From contig NZ_VIUW01000005.1 in the NCBI RefSeq assembly GCF_007828725.1, positions 62,001 through 126,000 of the forward strand: a DNA stretch of 64,000 bases, read 5' to 3'. The position numbers and the translations under genes are program-made. Of this stretch, positions 49,396 through 57,665 are shown one piece after another (positions within the stretch are counted from its first letter, which is position 1; each line of letters opens with the position of its first letter). The notes below the pieces were generated by a model. That model was given only the letters and a program-made list of their open reading frames with translations. It searched no databases and was not told the DNA's origin. The DNA is from Marihabitans asiaticum (lineage in GTDB: Bacteria; Actinomycetota; Actinomycetes; Actinomycetales; Dermatophilaceae).

Positions 49396-50264
49396 GGCGC
49401 CTGCTCGAGTGGTCCATGCCCCAGCTGCCGCTCGCCCGGGTGGCCTGGATGAGATGGCTGGTCTACCCCTTCGTCGTCTTCGACGTCCTCGTCAACGTCA
49501 CCGACCCGATCCCGCACGGCGATGTCCCGGTCGCCTTCTACAAGGAGCTGCCGGTGCGCGACCTCCTGCTGCTGCTGCCGCAGCCCAGCCCGGTGTACGT
49601 GCGGGTGCTGCTGGTGGTCATCGTCGTCAGTGCTCTCGTGGCGGCGACCGGCCGGCTGCCGCGCCTGGCCGGAGGGGTGTGCGCGATCGGGATGCTGGAC
49701 TGGATGAGCAACGCCTTCTCGTACAGCAAGATCGACCACGACCACTTCGCGCTCATGGTCGCCCTCCTCGTGCTCCCGACGGTCGGGGCGGCTCGCACCG
49801 ACGACGTGGGCACCAGCCGAGCGGCCGGGTGGGCGCTGCGGATGATCCAGATCGGGGCGGTCGCGACGTACTTCCTCTCGGCGGTGGCGAAGATGCGCTT
49901 CGGCACCTGGCTGTGGGCCAACGGGTCGACCTTCGTCTGGGCGTTCAGCCGGCGCGGCAACGACGTCGCCCAGTGGCTGGGCTCGCACCCTTCGCTGGTG
50001 CACGCCACGCAGTGGACGCTGCTCGGGCTGGAGTTCCTCAGCCCGGTCATGCTGTGGCTGCGCGGCCGGGCCCTGCTGGTCGCGGTCGGGCTGTGCTTCG
50101 CCTTCCACGCAACCACCGCCTACCTGCTGCACATCCACTTCCTGCCGCTGGTGGTGTGCCTCTTCGCCTTCCTCCCCCTGGAGCGGCTCAGCCCGGCCAG
50201 GCCTGGGCGAGCGCTGCCCTGGCGTCCTCGAGCAGGATCGGGATCGCCTTGGTCTGGGCGATGA
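49392..50264 (+). CDS. HTTM-domain-like integral membrane protein
   Basis: A 290-residue protein with about six to seven membrane helices. Features reminiscent of the HTTM/SdpB/vitamin-K-carboxylase membrane domain are SNAFSYSKIDHDHFALMVALLVLPT and the central YFLSAVAKMRFGTWLWANG. GTG start overlaps the preceding stop (GTGA). The C-terminal 25 residues are encoded antisense to the end of the HIT gene (77-bp overlap). Role unknown; paired with the small anchored protein. Confidence 0.72.
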   Translation: MRRLLEWSMPQLPLARVAWMRWLVYPFVVFDVLVNVTDPIPHGDVPVAFYKELPVRDLLLLLPQPSPVYVRVLLVVIVVSALVAATGRLPRLAGGVCAIGMLDWMSNAFSYSKIDHDHFALMVALLVLPTVGAARTDDVGTSRAAGWALRMIQIGAVATYFLSAVAKMRFGTWLWANGSTFVWAFSRRGNDVAQWLGSHPSLVHATQWTLLGLEFLSPVMLWLRGRALLVAVGLCFAFHATTAYLLHIHFLPLVVCLFAFLPLERLSPARPGRALPWRPRAGSGSPWSGR

Positions 50265-50751
50265 TCGGCAGGAAGTTCATGTCGCCACCCCAGCGCGGGA
50301 TGACGTGCTGGTGCAGATGCGCGGCGACCCCGGCGCCGGCGACGTCGCCCTGGTTCATCCCGATGTTGAAGCCGTGGGGGGCCGAGGTCTCCTGGATCAC
50401 CTTGATCGCGGTGCGGGTCATCGCGGTGAACTCGGCCAGCTCTTCCTCGGTGAGGTCGACGTAGAGCGAGACGTGCCGGTAGGGGCAGACGAGGACGTGC
50501 CCGGCGTTGTACGGGAAGAGGTTCATCACGACGTAGCAGTGCTCGCCGCGCGCCACGACCAGGCCCTCGTCGTCCCCCTTCGCCGGTGCGACGCAGAAGG
50601 GGCACCCCTCCCCCGCGTCCGCACTCGGCCGCTCGCCGGTCACGTACGCCATCCGGTGCGGGGTCCACAGCCGGTCGAAGCCATCCGGGACGCCGGTGAA
50701 CGCGCGAGCGTCCTCGGTCGGCAGCGGCTCGGGCCCGGTCGTCTCGCTCAT
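50188..50751 (-). CDS. HIT domain protein (Ap4A phosphorylase-like, Rv2613c type)
   Basis: A 187-residue histidine-triad nucleotidase with the motif HLHQHVIPRW (H-x-H-x-H-x-x) near residue 145, a CPFC-type pair near residue 50, and NLFPYNAGHVLVCPYRHV. The mycobacterial counterpart is a diadenosine tetraphosphate phosphorylase. In mycobacteria it directly precedes pgsA1; here two inverted genes have come between. The last 77 bp overlap the facing membrane gene. Confidence 0.92.
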   Translation of the reverse strand: MSETTGPEPLPTEDARAFTGVPDGFDRLWTPHRMAYVTGERPSADAGEGCPFCVAPAKGDDEGLVVARGEHCYVVMNLFPYNAGHVLVCPYRHVSLYVDLTEEELAEFTAMTRTAIKVIQETSAPHGFNIGMNQGDVAGAGVAAHLHQHVIPRWGGDMNFLPIIAQTKAIPILLEDARAALAQAWPG

Positions 50752-50778
50752 CCCCGCGATCCTAGATCCCCCACCCCC

Positions 50779-50862
50779 AGATCCGAATCTCCCTAGGTTT
50801 CTGTCAGACGCTCAGGAAAATTCCCGGGCGCCTGGGCAGGACCCTCGGGGCCTATGGGATCT
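50779..50862. repeat. Palindromic repeat, copy 2 (degraded)
   Basis: The left arm (CAGATCCGAATCTCCCTAGG, then TTTCTGTCAGACGCTCAGG) matches copy 1 (45469-45546) with about three changes. The right arm has many more changes but keeps GGCAGGACCCT and a terminal GGATCT. It lies between the GNAT stop and the HIT start, on the same strand, where it could still form a weak hairpin. Confidence 0.85.
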
Positions 50863-50885
50863 CGGTCGCCGAGAGTGACCCCGGG

Positions 50886-51338
50886 TCAGGGGGTCCACTG
50901 CATGACCCGAGGCGAAGGGGTGGTGAAGCCGGCCGACTCGAAGAGCGGCCGGCCGGCGTCGCTGCTGCGCAGCTCGAGCCAGCGCACCCCTTCGTCGCGG
51001 GCCGTCCGCTGCACCGCCGTCATCAGGGCGGCTCCGATCCCCTGGCGGCGGAAGGCGGAGGCGACGAAGACTTGCTGGACGTACCACCACTCCGGACGGG
51101 TCTGGGTCAGGGTCGGGAGCTTGCGCACACGCAGGGCGAGGAGGCACCCGGCCGGGTCGCCGTCGGGCAGCTCGGCGAGCCACCCCCGGTAGCGGTCGAA
51201 GGTCTGCAGGAAGGCGTCGGCGTAGTCGGTGAGGAAGCCGTCGCGCGGGATGTGCCCCGCCTCGCGGTCCTGCTGGATGCGCAGCGCAGCCAGGGCGAAG
51301 GCGTCGCGCCGCTCGACCGGCCTGATGGTCGCGTCCAT
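50886..51338 (-). CDS. GNAT family N-acetyltransferase
   Basis: A 150-residue acetyltransferase with the acetyl-CoA loop QQVFVASAFRRQGIGAALMTAV and a C-terminal LFESAGFTTPSPRVMQW. It starts at ATG 51338, 11 bp beyond a perfect 20-bp palindrome. Substrate not evident. It lies between thrS and the HIT gene, which are adjacent in mycobacteria, so it is an addition to the block. Confidence 0.85.
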   Translation of the reverse strand: MDATIRPVERRDAFALAALRIQQDREAGHIPRDGFLTDYADAFLQTFDRYRGWLAELPDGDPAGCLLALRVRKLPTLTQTRPEWWYVQQVFVASAFRRQGIGAALMTAVQRTARDEGVRWLELRSSDAGRPLFESAGFTTPSPRVMQWTP

Positions 51339-51349
51339 GCCGGCACTCT

Positions 51350-51369
51350 AGGTGCTGCATGCAGCACCT
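51350..51369. repeat. Perfect 20-bp palindrome between thrS and GNAT
   Basis: AGGTGCTGCATGCAGCACCT reads identically on both strands. It lies 5 bp after the thrS stop and 12 bp before the GNAT start. It may be a terminator with a tiny loop or an operator for the acetyltransferase gene. Confidence 0.8.
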
Positions 51370-51374
51370 TCGGG

Positions 51375-53369
51375 TCAGACCTGGGCGCGGGTGTCGATCG
51401 CCTCGCGGATCTTGGCGACCGCGTCGGCGACCGGCACGCCGTTCTCCTGGCTTCCGTCGCGGTAGCGGAACGAGATCGCCCCGGCCTCTTGGTCCTCGGC
51501 GCCCGCGATGAGGGTGAAGGGCACCTTGGACTTGCTCGCGTTGCGGATCTTCTTGGGGAATCGATCGTCGCTGCGGTCCATCTCGACCCGCACACCCGCG
51601 GCGGCGAGCTGGTCGAGGACCCCCTGGAGGTACGGCTCGAAGTCTTCGGCGACCGGCACCCCGAGCGCCTGGACCGGGCTGAGCCAGACCGGGAAGGCGC
51701 CCGCGTAGTGCTCGACGAGGACGCCGAAGAAGCGCTCGATCGAGCCAAACTTCGCCGAGTGGATCATCACCGGCTCCTGGCGTGTGCCGTCCGCGGCCTG
51801 GTACTCCAGCCCAAACCGGTGCGGCTGGTTGAAGTCGTACTGGATCGTGCTCATCTGCCAGGTCCGGCCGATGGCGTCGCGCGCCTGGACCGAGATCTTC
51901 GGGCCGTAGAAGGCTGCGCCGCCCGGGTCCTCGACGAGGTCGACCCCGTAGGCGGCGGCAGCCTCACGAAGCACGGCCGTCGCGGTCTCCCACTGCTCGT
52001 CGGAGCCGATGAACTTCGCTGCCTTGTCACCCTCGGTGTCGCGGGTGGAGATCTCGAAGTAGTAGTCGTCGAGCCCGAAGTCGGCGAGCAGCCCGGTGAC
52101 GAAGCGCAACAGGTGGTCGATCTCAGCCGGTGCCTGCTCGGCCGTCACATAGGAGTGGCTGTCGTCCTGCGTCATCGCCCGGACTCGGGTCAGCCCATGG
52201 ACGACCCCGGACTTCTCGAAGCGGTACACCGACCCGAACTCGAAGAGCCGTAGCGGCAGCTCACGGTAGGAGCGCCCGCGCGAGCGGTAGATGAGGTTGT
52301 GCATCGGGCAGTTCATCGCCTTGAGCCGGTACTCGGCGTGCTCAAGCTCCATCGGGGGGAACATCGTGTCGGCGTAGTACGGCAGGTGCCCGGAGGTGTG
52401 GAAGAGCCCGTCCTTGGAGATGTGCGGCGTCGAGACGTACTCGAAGCCCTCCTCGATGTGCCGCCGCCGGACGTAGTCCTCCATCTCCCGCTTGATCACC
52501 CCGCCCTTGGGGTGGAAGACGACCATCCCGGAGCCGAGCTCGTCGGGGAAGGAGAAGAGGTCAAGCTCGGCGCCGAGCTTGCGGTGGTCGCGCTTCTCGG
52601 CCTCGGCGAGGCGGTCGAGATAGGCCTTGAGCTCGTTCTTGCTCGGCCAGGCCGTGCCGTAGATACGCTGTAGCTGGGGGTTCTTCTCCGAGCCGCGCCA
52701 GTAGGCGGCAGCGGAGCGCATGATCTTGTACGCGTTGCCGAGGACCTTCGTGCTCGGCACGTGCGGGCCGCGGCACAGGTCACCCCAGGCGACCGTGCCG
52801 TCGCGGCGGACGTTGTCGTAGATCGTCAGCTGGGAGCCGCCGACCTCGACCGACGCCCCCTCGGCGGCGTCCTCGACATCGGCGCCGGCTCCGCCCTTGA
52901 GGCCGATGAGCTCGCACTTGTACGGCTCGTCCTTCAGCTCGGCCAAGGCGTCCTCGTCGCCCACCTCCCGGCGCACGAAGGCCTGGCCCTCGTTGATGAT
53001 CTTCTGCATCGCCTTCTCGAGGGACTTGAGGTCCTCGGGCGTGAAGGGCTCCGCGACATCGAAGTCGTAGTAGAAGCCGTCGCGGATCGGCGGCCCGATG
53101 CCGAGCTTCGCGTCCGGGTTGGCCTGCTGCACGGCCTGAGCGAGCACGTGAGCGGCACTGTGCCGCAGCACGTCCAGACCGTCCTGCTCGTCCGCGGTGA
53201 CCGGCTCGACGACGTCGCCGTCCGCGAGCACGTGGGCGAGGTCGCGCAGCTCGCCGCTCACCCGGGCGACGAGGACCGCCTTGTCGCCCTCGAAGAGCTC
53301 GGCCGCAGTGGTGCCCTGCTCGACCGTTCGCTCGTCTCCGGCGACGTGGACGGTGATCTGGGCTGGCAC
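51375..53369 (-). CDS. thrS: Threonyl-tRNA synthetase
   Basis: A 664-residue class II synthetase. Order: TGS domain (residues about 1-60), editing domain with [11 protein letters not shown] and [11 protein letters not shown], the class II core (motif 2 near [23 protein letters not shown], in part) and anticodon-binding domain. GTG 53369 has AGGAG seven bases upstream; the frame extends to 53432. No T-box leader was recognised. The block thrS-HIT-pgsA-patA-pimA follows Rv2614c-Rv2610c. Confidence 0.96.
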   Translation of the reverse strand: MPAQITVHVAGDERTVEQGTTAAELFEGDKAVLVARVSGELRDLAHVLADGDVVEPVTADEQDGLDVLRHSAAHVLAQAVQQANPDAKLGIGPPIRDGFYYDFDVAEPFTPEDLKSLEKAMQKIINEGQAFVRREVGDEDALAELKDEPYKCELIGLKGGAGADVEDAAEGASVEVGGSQLTIYDNVRRDGTVAWGDLCRGPHVPSTKVLGNAYKIMRSAAAYWRGSEKNPQLQRIYGTAWPSKNELKAYLDRLAEAEKRDHRKLGAELDLFSFPDELGSGMVVFHPKGGVIKREMEDYVRRRHIEEGFEYVSTPHISKDGLFHTSGHLPYYADTMFPPMELEHAEYRLKAMNCPMHNLIYRSRGRSYRELPLRLFEFGSVYRFEKSGVVHGLTRVRAMTQDDSHSYVTAEQAPAEIDHLLRFVTGLLADFGLDDYYFEISTRDTEGDKAAKFIGSDEQWETATAVLREAAAAYGVDLVEDPGGAAFYGPKISVQARDAIGRTWQMSTIQYDFNQPHRFGLEYQAADGTRQEPVMIHSAKFGSIERFFGVLVEHYAGAFPVWLSPVQALGVPVAEDFEPYLQGVLDQLAAAGVRVEMDRSDDRFPKKIRNASKSKVPFTLIAGAEDQEAGAISFRYRDGSQENGVPVADAVAKIREAIDTRAQV

Positions 53370-53471
53370 TTCGGGGCTCCTCGGGGGTGATCGGGTGTGC
53401 TGGCGATGGCCGGCCGGGGCGCGGCGGGCCACCGACGATGCTATCCGGGGCGAAGGGGTGACCCGCAGGCC

Positions 53472-53780
53472 TTATCGGGCGGGCGCCTGAACCCGGCCCG
53501 GGGCGGGGAGTTCACCGGTGAGGAGGTAGTCGGCGATCGCGGCCGCATGGCTGTCCATGGAGTCCACCAGCGGGAGCGGCGCCGCGCATTCGCGGAAGAG
53601 GACCTCGATCTCGGTGCATGCGAGGACCACGGCCTGTGCGCCCTGGGCCGCCAGCTCGGCGACGACCCGCACGAAGTCGCGCTGTGCTGCCTCGGTGACG
53701 ACCCCCTTCGTCAGCTCGTCGAAGACGACCCGGTCCACCAGCTCACGGTCATCGGCGGTGGGGACGACGACGGAGATCCC
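53472..53780 (-). pseudogene. Aspartate/glutamate racemase family remnant (C-terminal half only)
   Basis: The last 102 codons before the TAA at 53472-53474 resemble the C-terminal half of Asp/Glu racemases: VVVPTADDRELVDRVVFDEL, then QAVVLACTEIEVLF with the second catalytic Cys, and LVDSMDSHAAAIADYLL. The N-terminal half, which should include the first catalytic Cys, is missing. Upstream the frame reads Arg/Pro-rich junk and the peptide from a 45-bp tandem repeat. It is between thrS and MaoC on the same strand. A decayed gene is the best reading. Confidence 0.8.
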
Positions 53781-53924
53781 CGCGCCGCGACCGCGTCGCC
53801 CCGTGGCGGCAACGGTCGGCGGGCGACGACGCCGCCATGCCCTGGTGCACCGCCCCGGCAGCGAGTCGGTGCCGGCCGTCGGAGCGATGATCCAGGCCTT
53901 GCGGCACCGGGCGCGCTGAGCCGA

Positions 53925-54006
53925 CCGTTCGTCTGAGGTTCCCCGGGGATCTGCGAAGGGGGCGGGGAGCCGTTCGTCTGAGGTTCCCCGGGGATCTGCG
54001 AAGGGG
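53925..54006. repeat. 45-bp direct repeat, two copies
   Basis: A 37-base unit starting CCGTTCGTCTGAGG and ending TCTGCGAAGGGG occurs at 53925-53961 and 53970-54006 without a mismatch (period 45). It contains the palindrome TCCCCGGGGA. It lies just past the MaoC stop (54010) on the minus strand, in the decayed racemase region. It looks like a slippage duplication; a terminator role is possible. Confidence 0.88.
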
Positions 54007-54009
54007 TGG

Positions 54010-54876
54010 TCAGCGGGTCTCGACGGTGAGGACGAGGTGCTCGACGACCCGGTCGGCGGAGGAGCGCACCGGCTTGCGCAGGCCGAGGAGCGTCGGGTCA
54101 CCGGGCTCGACGACGAGCTCGACCTTGCCCGGGAGCAGCACCGGCTTCTTGAACCACACGTGGCTGCTCGACGGTCCGCTCGCGGCCGGACCGAGGGTGG
54201 CCACGCAGCGTGCGTAGGTCCACATGCCGTGCGCGATCGCCGCCGGGAACCCCATCGCCTTGGCGGTCAGCCCGCTCATGTGGATCGGGTTCACATCGCC
54301 GGAGATCTTGGCGTACTGCCGGCCGAAGTCCTTCGGCAGCGACCAGATGGCCGCACCCTGTCCGGGCGACACCTCTGGCAGGTCCGGCATCGACCCGCGG
54401 GCCGCGTCCGGGTCACCCTTGCCCCGGGCGAGGTAGGTCGAGCGGCCCTCCCAGACCTGCTCACCGGACACCTCGGCGACCGTGACGATCTGCACCGTCG
54501 TGCCCTTGGGGTGCGGGGCGAGGTTCTCCGCGGAGACGGTGATGTCGAGCACATCCTCCGCGGTGAGCCGTCGGCGCACGGTGATCTCGTTCTCGACGTG
54601 CACCAGGCCCACCAGGGGCAGCGGGAAGTCCTCGCGCGACATCAGCTGCATCTGCAGCGGGAAGCCGAGGATGTGCGGGTACGTGTGCGGCAGCGTGTCG
54701 TCGGCGGCGAAGCCGCAGAGCCGCTGGTAGTCCTGCAGGTGCTGCCGGTCGACCACCTGGTCGGCGAGCCGGTAGGAGGTCTGCGGGAGGGAGTCACCCT
54801 TCTTCTTCCCGCCGAGCGCCGACTTGACGAAGACCGGCAGCAGGCTGGGGGTCTCGGTGAGCGTCTCGACCGCCAT
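54010..54876 (-). CDS. MaoC family dehydratase (HtdX/Rv0241c-like)
   Basis: A 288-residue double-hotdog protein, probably a (3R)-hydroxyacyl dehydratase. The hydratase-2 motif is in YAKISGDVNPIHMSG...AHGMW near residue 190-215. ATG 54876 overlaps the fabG4 stop (TGATG), and the genes maoC-fabG4-fadA2 form an operon as in Rv0241c-Rv0243. Acts on acyl-CoA or acyl-ACP; which is unknown. Confidence 0.9.
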   Translation of the reverse strand: MAVETLTETPSLLPVFVKSALGGKKKGDSLPQTSYRLADQVVDRQHLQDYQRLCGFAADDTLPHTYPHILGFPLQMQLMSREDFPLPLVGLVHVENEITVRRRLTAEDVLDITVSAENLAPHPKGTTVQIVTVAEVSGEQVWEGRSTYLARGKGDPDAARGSMPDLPEVSPGQGAAIWSLPKDFGRQYAKISGDVNPIHMSGLTAKAMGFPAAIAHGMWTYARCVATLGPAASGPSSSHVWFKKPVLLPGKVELVVEPGDPTLLGLRKPVRSSADRVVEHLVLTVETR

Positions 54877-56207
54877 CAGGCCCCCAGGAGCATCTGGCCG
54901 CAGACGCGGACCGTGTTGCCCGTGACGCCGCGGTTGGCGTCCCAGGAGAACCAGCCGATCGTCTCGGCGACGTCCACCGGCTTGCCGCCCTGGTTGAGGC
55001 TGTTCATCAGTCGACCGGCCTCGCGGGTGGCGAAGGGGACCTTGTCGGTCATCTCGGTCTCGATGAAGCCGGGTGCGACCGCGTTGACCGTGACCCCCTT
55101 CGCCCGGACCTCCTCGGCCAGCGCCGAGGTCATCCCGATGACTCCGGCCTTGGATGCGCCGTAGTTGGTCTGGCCGCGGTTGCCGGCGATGCCGGCGATC
55201 GAGGCGACGTTGACGACGTGACCGCCGTCGTTGATCGCCGGGATCAGCGTCTCGTTCATCGCGAGGATAGAGCTCAGGTTGACGTCGAGCACCGAGGCCC
55301 AGCGGTCGGCGTCCATGTTGGCCAGCAGCTTGTCGCGGGTGATGCCGGCGTTGTGCACGACGATGTCGAAGCCTCCGTGCCGGGCACGGGCGTGCTCGGC
55401 GATCTTGGCGCCCGCGTCCTCGGCGGTGACGTCCACCTGCAGCGCGCTGCCGCCGATGCGGTTGGCGACCTCGGCGAGCGGCCCGCCGGCGGCGGGGATG
55501 TCGACGCAGACGACCGTCGCCCCGTCGCGGGCGAGCACGTCGGCGATGGAGGCACCGATGCCGCGCGCGGCGCCGGTGACGACCGCCACCTTGCCGGCCA
55601 GCGGCTTGTCCCAGTCGGTCGGAGCCTCGACCGACCCGACCGGCTTGCCGACGGTGACGACCTGCCCGGAGACGTAGGCCGAGCGGCCAGAGAGGAGGAA
55701 GCGGACTGTCGCGTCGACGGCGTCGTCGGCGCCCTCGGCCACGAGCACGGTGTTGGCCGTGCCGCCGCCGCGCATCTCCTTGCCGATGGAGCGCACGATG
55801 CCCTCGAGCGCCCGGCGCGCCGCCGCCTGGGCGACCGTCGCGGCGTCCTCGACCGGCCGGCCGATGACGATGATCCGTCCCGTCGGGGCGAGGGTCTTCA
55901 GCGCCGGGGCGACGATCGCGCGCAGCGTCTCGAGGTCCGCAGGTGACTCCACCGACGTCATGTCGACGACCACTCCGGCGACCGAGGTGGAGGCCTGGGT
56001 CGCGACCTGGACCCCTGCGTCAGCCAGCAGGGTCTTCACCCGGTCGGCGACGGGGGTGTCGCCGTGCCCACCGACGAGCACCGCGCCGTTGATCAGCTTG
56101 GCCCCGGCAGTGTGCCGCCGCAGCGTCGTGGGCCGGGGCAGGCCGAGGGTGGTGGCGAGCTGCTTGCCGAGCCCGCCGCTGACGAACTTGCCGTAGTCGA
56201 ATGCCAT
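54876..56207 (-). CDS. fabG4: High-molecular-weight 3-oxoacyl reductase FabG4
   Basis: A 443-residue short-chain dehydrogenase with an N-terminal flavodoxin-like extension (to about 195) and a C-terminal Rossmann domain: VVTGAARGIGASIA, HNAGITRDKLL, and the catalytic Ser/Tyr/Lys in NVASIAG and TNYGASKAG. HMwFabG proteins reduce 3-oxoacyl-CoA with NADH. ATG 56207. Operon partner of maoC and fadA2. Confidence 0.95.
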   Translation of the reverse strand: MAFDYGKFVSGGLGKQLATTLGLPRPTTLRRHTAGAKLINGAVLVGGHGDTPVADRVKTLLADAGVQVATQASTSVAGVVVDMTSVESPADLETLRAIVAPALKTLAPTGRIIVIGRPVEDAATVAQAAARRALEGIVRSIGKEMRGGGTANTVLVAEGADDAVDATVRFLLSGRSAYVSGQVVTVGKPVGSVEAPTDWDKPLAGKVAVVTGAARGIGASIADVLARDGATVVCVDIPAAGGPLAEVANRIGGSALQVDVTAEDAGAKIAEHARARHGGFDIVVHNAGITRDKLLANMDADRWASVLDVNLSSILAMNETLIPAINDGGHVVNVASIAGIAGNRGQTNYGASKAGVIGMTSALAEEVRAKGVTVNAVAPGFIETEMTDKVPFATREAGRLMNSLNQGGKPVDVAETIGWFSWDANRGVTGNTVRVCGQMLLGA

Positions 56208-56250
56208 GTCTCTTCTCCTGGTCGAAGGGGGTGGTGGGTCCGAGCGCGGC

Positions 56251-57549
56251 TCAGGCGCCCTCGAGGATGGCCACGACGCCCTGGCCGCCTGCCGCGCAGA
56301 TCGAGATCAGCCCGCGGCTGCCCGGGCCCTTCTCGTGCAGCATCTTCGCCAGGGCGGCCACGATCCGGCCACCGGTGGCGGCGAAGGGGTGGCCGGCCGC
56401 CAGCGAGGAGCCGTTGACGTTGAGCTTGTCGCGGTCGATCGAGCCCAGCGGGGCGTCCAGACCCAGCTTGTCCTTGCAGAAGTCCTCGTCCTCCCACGCC
56501 TTGAGGGTCGAGAGGACCGTGGCGGCGAAGGCCTCGTGGATCTCGTAGTAGTCGAAGTCCTGCAGCGTGAGCCCGTTGCGGGCCAGCAGCCGCGGGACGG
56601 CGTAGGCGGGGGCCATGAGCAGGCCCTCCTCGCCGTGCACGTAGTCGACCGCGGCGGTCTCACCGTCGACGAAGTAGGCCTGCACGGTCAGCCCGTGCTC
56701 CGCGGCGTACTCCTCGCTGCCGAGCAGCACCACGGAGGCCCCGTCGGTGAGCGGCGTGGAGTTGCCGGCGGTCATCGTCGCGTCGTCGCCCTTGCCGAAG
56801 GCCGGCTTGAGCTTGGCCAGCTTCTCCATCGAGGAGTCCGGGCGCAGGTTCTGGTCTCTTGCCAGACCCTTGAAGGAGGTGACGAGGTCGTCCTGGAATC
56901 CCTCGTCGTAGGACCGCGCGAGGCCCCGGTGACTGGCCACCGCCAGCTCGTCCTGCGCCTCCCGGGTGATCCCCCACCGCTTGGCGGTCTGGGCCATGTG
57001 CTCACCCATGGACAAGCCGGTGCGCGGCTCGGAGTTGGCCGGCGTCTCGATCCCGAGGTCGGTCGGTCGGATGGCTCCCAGCGCCTTGAGCTGCGCGCCC
57101 GCCCCCTTCGCCCGGTTGACCTTGAGCAGCTTGGTGCGCAGCTTCTCCGAGACGGTGATCGGGGCGTCGGAGGAGGTGTCGACGCCACCGGCGATGCCGC
57201 TCTCGGCCTGGCCGAGCTTGATCTTGTTGCTCACGAGGATCGCGGCCTCGAGACCGGTGCCGCACGCCTGCTGGATGTCGTAGGCGGGGGTGTGCGGGTC
57301 CAGGCTGGAGCCCAGCACGCTCTCCCGGGTGAGGTTGAAGTCCCGGCTGTGCTTGATCACCGCGCCGGCGACGACCTCGCCGAGGCGCTGCCCGCCGAGG
57401 TTGTACCGGGCGACGAGACCCTCGATCGCGGCGGTCAGCATGTCCTGGTTGCTCGCCTGGGCGTACGGCCCGAACTGCCGGGCGAAGGGGATCCGGTTGC
57501 CGCCGAGGATCGCGGCACGGCGCGTCTGGTCGGGCTGGGGTGAAGCCAC
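56251..57549 (-). CDS. fadA2: Acetyl-CoA C-acyltransferase (thiolase), FadA2-like
   Basis: A 432-residue thiolase with the nucleophile in QQACGTGLEAA, the His segment EIHEAFAATVL and a C-terminal CAAGGQGVV with the second catalytic Cys. It cleaves 3-oxoacyl-CoA to acetyl-CoA and a shortened acyl-CoA. GTG 57549 has AGGAG eight bases upstream. First gene of the fadA2-fabG4-maoC run. A palindromic operator lies 73-111 bp upstream, next to the divergent TetR gene. Confidence 0.95.
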   Translation of the reverse strand: MASPQPDQTRRAAILGGNRIPFARQFGPYAQASNQDMLTAAIEGLVARYNLGGQRLGEVVAGAVIKHSRDFNLTRESVLGSSLDPHTPAYDIQQACGTGLEAAILVSNKIKLGQAESGIAGGVDTSSDAPITVSEKLRTKLLKVNRAKGAGAQLKALGAIRPTDLGIETPANSEPRTGLSMGEHMAQTAKRWGITREAQDELAVASHRGLARSYDEGFQDDLVTSFKGLARDQNLRPDSSMEKLAKLKPAFGKGDDATMTAGNSTPLTDGASVVLLGSEEYAAEHGLTVQAYFVDGETAAVDYVHGEEGLLMAPAYAVPRLLARNGLTLQDFDYYEIHEAFAATVLSTLKAWEDEDFCKDKLGLDAPLGSIDRDKLNVNGSSLAAGHPFAATGGRIVAALAKMLHEKGPGSRGLISICAAGGQGVVAILEGA

Positions 57550-57621
57550 TGGCGCATCTCCTGAGGAATCGAGGGGGCCCGGCGGCGACGGACGTCGCCG
57601 GAGCCGGTGATTTATGCGATA

Positions 57622-57660
57622 CGGACCGTAGCAGGTACCCCGAGTACCTGCTACGGTCCG
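57622..57660. promoter_or_regulatory. Long palindromic operator between fadA2 and tetR
   Basis: CGGACCGTAGCAGGTAC (57622-57638) is followed after CCCGA by its exact reverse complement (57644-57660). The repeat ends 5 bp before the tetR GTG. A 17-bp inverted repeat in a short divergent gap with a TetR gene is the usual form of an autoregulatory operator that also covers the catabolic operon. Confidence 0.85.
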
Positions 57661-57665
57661 CGACT

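Noticed and set aside
53370-53471. Possible T-box or other leader before thrS
   Set aside because: No conserved T-box sequence or specifier structure was recognised; the short leader has only ordinary GC-rich sequence.
53557-53919. Plus-strand frame ending in a SVPAVGAMIQALRHRAR tail
   Set aside because: It looks faintly like a regulator C terminus but has no domain and overlaps the racemase remnant; probably a shadow.
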